This document shows, piece after piece, positions 22,457-27,057 of a stretch of DNA of 27,057 nucleotides. Position numbers and translations under genes: made by a program. The notes under the pieces were generated by a model. It saw only the letters and a list, made by a program, of their open reading frames with translations, was not told the DNA's origin and made no database searches. Where the stretch lies: contig JAQUPC010000012.1 of assembly GCA_028716765.1 (NCBI GenBank), forward strand, positions 1 to 27,057. Reading direction: 5' to 3'. How positions within the stretch are numbered: position 1 is the stretch's first letter; every line of letters begins with the position of its first letter. The stretch comes from Alphaproteobacteria bacterium (lineage in GTDB: Bacteria > Pseudomonadota > Alphaproteobacteria > UBA9219).

Positions 22457-22996
22457 ATGTTTGAACCTTCAACCCTCAATTTGCACCGCTTTACGAATTA
22501 TCCCGGCGAGGGACATCGTTTCTTTTTCCCCATCGAGGGAACCGAACATTTGCTCGAATGCAAAAGAGCCCCCCGCAATCTCCTGTCGAAGGACACTTCG
22601 ATCTATAATATCGACGGTGAAGTTTATTATGTTGAATGTCGCGGAAGATCGACGATCGGACTCGGCCCCATAGATACGTATTTGATCAGCAGCGCCGACG
22701 AACCCAAAGGAAGGGTCATTTTGGCGCATCTCGACCTGAGGCTCGAAAAACCTTCCGTGAACATGTTGAATTGTTATTACGTCGACAGCAAATGCGACGA
22801 TTACCTTTATGCCTTGCCGGAGGGCGTTCTTGTGCGTTTATCGCAAATGGATTCCAGGATCCTCGGCAAGCACCTTGAAAAGAACGGGTTTGAGGTTATT
22901 CCTGCCGTTTATCCCGACATCGCTCCTCCTTCCCGTCCATTGAAAACGGGCAGGGATAAATGTTCCGGTTGCAACGGCTGCGGTTGCTCGAGATAA
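22457..22996 (+). CDS. Protein of unknown function with Cys-rich C-terminal tail
   Basis: 179 residues, no recognised family and no signal peptide. The body looks beta-rich (HRFFFPIEGTEHLLECKR, YYVECRGRSTIGLGPIDTYLI, GRVILAHLDLRLEK), then a Pro-rich linker (APPSRPLKTGRD). It ends in KCSGCNGCGCSR, placing Cys169, Cys172, Cys175 and Cys177 within nine residues, which could bind a metal or an iron-sulfur cluster, or tether the protein. ATG 22457 follows AAGGGAG by about 9 bases; the in-frame start at 22415 is less likely. It lies downstream of mdh but has its own leader of 135 bases. Confidence 0.75.
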   Translation: MFEPSTLNLHRFTNYPGEGHRFFFPIEGTEHLLECKRAPRNLLSKDTSIYNIDGEVYYVECRGRSTIGLGPIDTYLISSADEPKGRVILAHLDLRLEKPSVNMLNCYYVDSKCDDYLYALPEGVLVRLSQMDSRILGKHLEKNGFEVIPAVYPDIAPPSRPLKTGRDKCSGCNGCGCSR

Positions 22997-23024
22997 AAAA
23001 GGGGTTTTCTCCCGCCTGACGGCA

Positions 23025-23038
23025 TCCGGAATTCCGGA
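23025..23038. repeat. Perfect 14-base palindrome
   Basis: TCCGGAATTCCGGA is its own reverse complement. It lies in the 157-base gap between the Cys-tail gene and the prepilin peptidase gene, a possible protein binding site; nothing else is evident there. Confidence 0.4.
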
Positions 23039-23153
23039 ATCTTAAACGGTGCGGATTCATCAGTCCCGACAAATGGCTTGAGGTTAAACCAAGGCGCGTT
23101 TAGCCTGTCGGTTCCTACCGTGCTCCCGGCGGCCCTCAACAATTGTCTTGAAT

Positions 23154-23927
23154 ATGTCCACGTACGTTCTCATCACGGAAATTCTGCACTACCTCGCCGG
23201 AGGCATGTTGGGCCTTATAAGCGCCGGATTGGCCGGGCATTTCGGCTACCGCTCGGCCGACAGGTTGCCGGGCGAAAGCCGCAGGCCGCATTGCGTATTC
23301 TGCCTGCGCCCGTTCCGGTGGTACGAGATCGTGCCGTTGTTCGGCTGGCTGCTGCGTCCCGCCTTTTTCGCCCTGCCCTGCCCGTGCGGCAAGCAAAGGG
23401 GCTTATGGCCGCAACCGCTTGCCGAAATCACCGGCTTTTTGCTCGGCATTGCTGCGGTTTCTTTGGCCGGATGGTCGTGGGCCGTTGTGCCCTTGTGTCT
23501 CGGCCTCGGGATTCTTCCGGCCATTGCGCTCGTCGATTTGTTTTTCGGCCTTATCCCTGACGAGTTGAATTTCGTTCTCGGACTCTCCGGCTTGCTCTGG
23601 CTTATTACCAGCGATGGAGATGTTTTTCTCGGCATGATCACGGCAGCAGGTTTGCTTGCCTTTAGCCTTTTCCTCGCGCTCGTTTACAGCAAATGGCGCG
23701 GGCGCGAAGTCCTCGGTCTCGGCGACGTCAAGCTTTTCACGGCGGCAGGCCTGTGGCTGCCGGTTGCGCTCGTTCCGTGGTTTCTGGCGGCGGCTGGTCT
23801 TATCGGCAGCATTTTCGGACTCGTTTGGAAACGCTTCGGCGGCGGAAAGGAATTCCCGTTCGCCCCGGCTATATGCCTCGCGCTGGCGGGCAGCATTTTC
23901 TTTGAACTGGCCACGTTTTGGGATTGA
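23154..23927 (+). CDS. Prepilin peptidase (A24 type IV leader peptidase)
   Basis: 257 residues, about eight membrane helices. Cleaves and often N-methylates type IV prepilin-like leaders at the inner membrane. The cytoplasmic zinc-binding cysteines are intact: HCVFC (C47, C50) and CPC (C76, C78). The two catalytic aspartates are present: Asp128 in ALVDLFFGLIPDELN and Asp191 in the GLGDVKLF (GxGD) motif. The full-length form with the Cys region suggests a bifunctional PilD/GspO enzyme. No pilin or secretion gene is within the window. ATG 23154 gives a standard N-terminus (MSTYVLITEILHYLAGG); the ribosome site is weak. Confidence 0.92.
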   Translation: MSTYVLITEILHYLAGGMLGLISAGLAGHFGYRSADRLPGESRRPHCVFCLRPFRWYEIVPLFGWLLRPAFFALPCPCGKQRGLWPQPLAEITGFLLGIAAVSLAGWSWAVVPLCLGLGILPAIALVDLFFGLIPDELNFVLGLSGLLWLITSDGDVFLGMITAAGLLAFSLFLALVYSKWRGREVLGLGDVKLFTAAGLWLPVALVPWFLAAAGLIGSIFGLVWKRFGGGKEFPFAPAICLALAGSIFFELATFWD

Positions 23928-23954
23928 GCCAATTCCCTTTGATCCTCAATCATT

Positions 23955-24040
23955 AAGGGATGTCTTAAGCATTAAAATCCCTTCGTTTACATGCAGTTAT
24001 AGTCATGCTATCACTTAACGCTTGCGGGACTCGTTCCCGC
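23955..24040. repeat. Two hairpins ahead of glycyl-tRNA synthetase
   Basis: AAGGGAT (23955-23961) is mirrored by ATCCCTT (23977-23983) across 15 AT-rich bases, and GCGGGA (24024-24029) by TCCCGC (24035-24040) with a 5-base loop. The first follows the prepilin peptidase stop and could be a weak terminator. The second lies in the leader of the synthetase gene. No T-box features are seen. Confidence 0.35.
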
Positions 24041-24084
24041 ATTTGACGACCTTCCGGCAACCTTATTCCTAGAGATATTTTGTC

Positions 24085-25629
24085 ATGGCCCAGCCCGAAA
24101 CCCCACTGATGAACCGCATTGTTTCCCTCGCCAAGCGCCGGGGATTTATTTATCAGGCTTCTGAAATTTACGGCGGCTTAAACGGTTTCTGGGACTTCGG
24201 CCCCTTGGGCTCGCAGCTCAAGAACAACCTGCGCGACGCGTGGTGGCACAGCATGGTCGAGTGCCCGCCGATGGGCCCGGACGGCAAGCCGATGACGATC
24301 GTCGGCCTCGACAGCTGCATCATCCAGCATCCCACGACATGGCACGCCTCCGGCCACGTCGGCGGCTTCGCCGACATGATGGTCGATTGCCGCGAAACCA
24401 AGCTTCGTTACCGCGCCGATCACGTTCTGTGCATCGACGTGTATTACGAAAAAGGTGGAGCGAAAAAATTGCTTGGCTTGCTGAGCGCGCTGGACGGCGA
24501 CGAGCCGGAAGAGACGCTGACCAAAAAAGCCAAGAAAATGATCCAGAAGGCCGGCGGCGGCGAGCTGCTCCCCATCGACATGGGCCAAGCCGTGCCCCTC
24601 ACCTCGCTCGACGAATCCCGCCGCGCGGGCATCATCGGCCCCGACACCGAAACGCCGGGAACGCTCACGGAACCGCGGGCGTTCAACCTGATGTTCCATT
24701 CCTACGTCGGCGCGTTGCAGGACGAGGATTCCAAGGTCTATCTCCGCCCGGAAACGGCGCAGGGCATTTTCCTGCAGTACAAGAACGTTCTGGACACCTC
24801 GCGCGTGAAGATCCCCTTCGGCGTCGCGCAGGTCGGCCGTTCGTTCCGCAACGAGGTCACGCCGCGCAACTTCGTCTTCCGCGCCCGCGAGTTCGAACAG
24901 ATGGAGATGGAATTCTTCTGCGCGCCGGACGAAGGCTTCATGTGGTACGAGTTCTGGGTCGCCGAGCGCATGCGCTGGTGGGAAAACCAGGGCGTCAAAA
25001 AGGAAAACCTTTTCCGCCACATCATCCCCGCCGAGGAACTGTCGCACTACTCAAAGGGCACGTCGGACATCGAATACCGCTGGCCGTTTACGGCGCCGGG
25101 CTTCGGCGAGCTGGAAGGCGTGGCCTACCGCACCGACTACGATCTCACGCAGCATCAGAAGTTCAGCAAGGTCAATCTCGAATACTTCGATCAGGAAACG
25201 AAGCAGCGCTACATGCCGCATGTCGTGGAGCCCGCCAGCGGCCTGACGCGCGGCGTCCTGTTGCTTCTCGCCGAAGGGTATCAATACGACGAGAGCCGCC
25301 CCTCCCCCGAATGGCTAAAGATCAAGCCGAGCCTCGCGCCGGTCAAAGTCGGTATCTTTCCGCTCGTCAACAAAGACGGCATGCCGGAAGTCGCGGAAAA
25401 GCTTTATATGGACCTGCGCGGCGATTTCATGTGCCAGTTCGACGCGAAGCAATCGATCGGCAAGCGCTACGCACGCATGGACGAATGCGGCACGCCCTTC
25501 TGCGTCACCGTGGACGGTGAAACGCTGAAGGACCAGAAGGTCACCATACGCGACCGCGACACGGCCCAGCAGGAACGCATTGCGCTCGACAAGGTGCGTG
25601 AGTACGTCTCGGGAAAACTCGGGCGCTGA
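24085..25629 (+). CDS. glyQS: Glycyl-tRNA synthetase, alpha2 (single-chain) type
   Basis: 514 residues; attaches glycine to tRNA-Gly. It is the dimeric class II form seen in Thermus, Gram-positives and eukaryotes, not the GlyQ+GlyS tetramer. N-terminal RRGFIYQASEIYGGLNGFWD and YGPLG-type GPLGSQLKNN are typical. Motif 2 is VGRSFRNEVTPRNFVFRAREFEQMEME (about 250-275); motif 3 is EPASGLTRGVLLLLAEGY. The C-terminal anticodon-binding domain has VKVGIFPLVNKDG, IGKRYARMDECGTPFCVTVD and VTIRDRDTAQQERI. A Lys/Glu-rich insert spans about 140-165. ATG 24085 has little ribosome-site sequence. It is complete and shows no sign of decay. A composite palindromic repeat follows 14 bases after its stop. Confidence 0.96.
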   Translation: MAQPETPLMNRIVSLAKRRGFIYQASEIYGGLNGFWDFGPLGSQLKNNLRDAWWHSMVECPPMGPDGKPMTIVGLDSCIIQHPTTWHASGHVGGFADMMVDCRETKLRYRADHVLCIDVYYEKGGAKKLLGLLSALDGDEPEETLTKKAKKMIQKAGGGELLPIDMGQAVPLTSLDESRRAGIIGPDTETPGTLTEPRAFNLMFHSYVGALQDEDSKVYLRPETAQGIFLQYKNVLDTSRVKIPFGVAQVGRSFRNEVTPRNFVFRAREFEQMEMEFFCAPDEGFMWYEFWVAERMRWWENQGVKKENLFRHIIPAEELSHYSKGTSDIEYRWPFTAPGFGELEGVAYRTDYDLTQHQKFSKVNLEYFDQETKQRYMPHVVEPASGLTRGVLLLLAEGYQYDESRPSPEWLKIKPSLAPVKVGIFPLVNKDGMPEVAEKLYMDLRGDFMCQFDAKQSIGKRYARMDECGTPFCVTVDGETLKDQKVTIRDRDTAQQERIALDKVREYVSGKLGR

Positions 25630-25643
25630 TTATTTCTAACTGC

Positions 25644-25746
25644 GTCATTCCCGCGAAAGCGGGAATCCAGCGCGAGCGATAGCGAGCATAAGACTTATTC
25701 GGCCCGCAGACGCGGACCACTGGATCCCCGTTTTCACGGGGATGAC
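25644..25746. repeat. Composite palindromic repeat, two inverted units
   Basis: The left unit begins GTCATTCCCGCGAAAGCGGG and continues ATCCAG, then GCGAGCGATAGCGAGCATAAGA. The right unit is an inverted, diverged copy, read on the minus strand as GTCATCCCCGTGAAAACGGG. The left unit is nearly identical to the right end of the element at 16880-17082. The region has no gene. Confidence 0.75.
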
Positions 25747-25791
25747 CAATAGAGACTACAACATTTTTTTGGATTCAACGAGATTGGCCCC

Positions 25792-26172
25792 TCAACTTTT
25801 TCCCCCGGCCGTTATCCGCTCTTTCCACTCTTCAAGCAGATGCAGAAGAACGGACGAGGCCTGATAATAACGCTGGCCTTCTTCCCGCAAGGCTAATTTA
25901 GCCTCGTCAATTTTTCCCTGCCGGATAAGCTCGACGACATAACCCGCCTCTTTATGGAAAAGGGCGTGCCAGGTTTTGACTTTTTCATAGCTTGTTCCCG
26001 ACTTCTCGCCGACGGGAATGTCGTCCCCATAAAGCCATTGGCCAAAAACGCAGCTTTGATCCATGACGATATCGCCGGGCTTGTCGTCACAGGTTCCGCA
26101 TTCAATGGCCCCGGCCAACCGGGCTTTCCATGACTTGTGCGACTCGATCGCTGCGTCGATTTGATTAACCAT
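25792..26172 (-). CDS. Stand-alone CZB (chemoreceptor zinc-binding) domain protein
   Basis: 126 residues. CZB domains sense zinc or oxidants and are normally fused to chemoreceptors or diguanylate cyclases. The four zinc ligands fit the pattern: His12 in AAIESHKSWKARL, Cys41 in SCVFGQWLYG, and His69 plus His73 in WHALFHKEAG. Two extra cysteines, C25 and C28 in CGTCDD, are less usual. The chain ends shortly after the domain, with no output region. ATG 26172 lies 11 bases after GGAGAG; ATG 26181 is only 2 bases from it. A longer open frame in the same register continues upstream but is antisense to the next gene. It diverges from the epimerase gene. Confidence 0.85.
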   Translation of the reverse strand: MVNQIDAAIESHKSWKARLAGAIECGTCDDKPGDIVMDQSCVFGQWLYGDDIPVGEKSGTSYEKVKTWHALFHKEAGYVVELIRQGKIDEAKLALREEGQRYYQASSVLLHLLEEWKERITAGGKS

Positions 26173-26343
26173 TGAACTCATAACTCTCCAGCGCCAATCC
26201 GGACCACAATGATTATAAGGTATTCGTTTATAAATTCTTATACATATTCCTTTATTAAAGGAGTGTCCGTGGCGCTTGCACACGGCCGCGTTCTGTGTTG
26301 ACGTTAGACCGGATGACAAAAGACTGTTGAAACAGGGAGTTAT

Positions 26344-27057
26344 ATGAATCATCCCACCCCTATCATTATCCTCGGCGGCCAAAGCCTTGTGACTCCCTAT
26401 CTCGTTGAGAGGTTGCGGGCCGCAAATCTTCAGGCGGACATATTGTCCCGCAACGCCCTGGAATTGCCGAAAGGCTTCAAGTCTATTTCGCTCGATATCC
26501 TGAACGCACAAGAATGGCACGCGCCTGAGCACGCGATCGTCATCAGCTTGCTGCCGCTCAGCATTCTGGCCCGCAGCTTGCCGCGCCTGGCAAAGGCCCA
26601 GTCCATCATTGCGCTCGGCTCCACCTGTCGTTTCAGCAAAGCCAACAGCAACGATCCCAACGAACGCGCGTTCGCCGAAAATCTGGAAATGGCCGAGAAT
26701 ATTCTGAAACCGTGGTGCCTGAAGAATCGCAAGGTTTTTACGCTTCTGCGCCCCACGCTGATTTACGACGGATTGCGCGATCAGAACATAACGCGCATCG
26801 CGAGAATTATCCGCCGTTCTGGCCTTTTCCCCGTTGCCGCTCCGGCCTCGGGGCTGCGGCAGCCGATCCATGCCGATGACGTGGCCCATGCCATTACAAA
26901 AGCGCTTGGCAACGCGAGCGTTTACAACAAAACGCTCAACATCGCCGGCGGCGAAGTCCTGACGTACCGCCGCATGATCGAGGCCGTATTTAATGCCTTG
27001 GGCGTGAAGCCCCGGCTTTTGATGCTGCCGGCAAGTGTGCTGCAATACGGGTTCCGG
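26344..27057 (+). CDS. NAD-dependent epimerase/dehydratase-like protein (3' end outside window)
   Basis: 238 residues visible of an extended-SDR-type protein. The N-terminus IIILGGQSLVTPYLVERLRA is a Rossmann beta-alpha unit, although the glycine pattern (GGQSLV) departs from GxxGxxG. Later landmarks fit the atypical SDR group: IALGSTCRFSK, FTLLRPTLIYDGLRDQN, GLRQPIHADDVAHAI and NIAGGEVLTYRRMIEAVF. The Tyr-x3-Lys catalytic pair is not evident, so it may bind NAD(P)H without classical epimerase chemistry, like the NDUFA9-like or quinone-linked group. ATG 26344 follows AGGGAG. The right edge cuts the gene in QYGFR. Confidence 0.8.
   Translation, partial: MNHPTPIIILGGQSLVTPYLVERLRAANLQADILSRNALELPKGFKSISLDILNAQEWHAPEHAIVISLLPLSILARSLPRLAKAQSIIALGSTCRFSKANSNDPNERAFAENLEMAENILKPWCLKNRKVFTLLRPTLIYDGLRDQNITRIARIIRRSGLFPVAAPASGLRQPIHADDVAHAITKALGNASVYNKTLNIAGGEVLTYRRMIEAVFNALGVKPRLLMLPASVLQYGFR

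Noticed and set aside
23928..24084. T-box or other riboswitch before the glycyl-tRNA synthetase
   Set aside because: Two hairpins exist, but there is no T-box sequence, specifier loop or antiterminator.
24178..25520. Long frames antisense to or out of phase with the glycyl-tRNA synthetase
   Set aside because: The synthetase is complete with all motifs; the others are GC-driven shadows.
26173..27045. Upstream part of the long minus-strand frame containing the CZB gene
   Set aside because: It is antisense to the epimerase gene and has no recognisable sequence before the CZB start.

Overview
The window reads as chromosomal DNA of an alphaproteobacterium; I cannot name the genus. Pointers: an initiator tRNA of alphaproteobacterial form (C1 opposite A72, loop CTCATAA closed by CAGG/CCTG), a phasin, a proC followed by a TetR/COQ9-like gene, UbiK and YbjN genes, a TrxR-like ferredoxin-NADP reductase with an adrenodoxin-type ferredoxin, and alphaproteobacterial DNA motifs (GANTC, TTAACCAT). 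Most genes are GC-rich. The stretches near 2.0-2.65 kb and 7.2-8.9 kb look AT-richer.

Layout. 1-1749: lgt (minus, cut by the left edge) diverges from ubiK, followed by a ybjN-like gene; a crowd of GANTC sites lies between ubiK and ybjN. 1755-5053: a pseudo-receiver protein (minus), a small zinc-finger protein overlapping a two-domain dCTP deaminase, and an orphan amino-acid-type binding protein. 5061-7146: proC, a TetR/COQ9-like protein and a phasin with a strong terminator. 7359-8914: two membrane-anchored SPFH/prohibitin-like paralogues. 8929-11015 (minus): an OmpR/EnvZ-type two-component pair. 11110-12618: tRNA-Val(CAC), mltG and tRNA-fMet, then a bidirectional terminator. 12779-13933 (minus): arsM abutting a DUF486 membrane protein. 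14258-16868: two overlapping unknown small genes, a Cys-rich lipoprotein and purB. 16880-17082: a MITE-like pair of inverted palindromic repeats. 17122-20057 (minus): two related small acidic proteins, ferredoxin, ferredoxin reductase and an enoyl-CoA hydratase homologue. 20199-25629: a small DUF6898-like protein, a FAS1-domain secreted protein (minus), mdh, a protein with a Cys-rich tail, a prepilin peptidase and an alpha2-type glycyl-tRNA synthetase. 25644-27057: a second composite palindromic repeat, a stand-alone CZB zinc-sensor protein (minus) and an NAD-binding epimerase cut by the right edge.

Much of the window is housekeeping: envelope lipoprotein and peptidoglycan processing (Lgt, MltG), proline and purine synthesis, malate oxidation, translation and iron-sulfur electron transfer. 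The less ordinary parts are the SPFH pair, the FDEL-motif protein pair, the Cys-tail protein, the GANTC cluster, the dispersed palindromic repeats and a tRNA-3'-end-like fragment beside arsM. I see no CRISPR array, transposase, integrase or recognisable defence operon.
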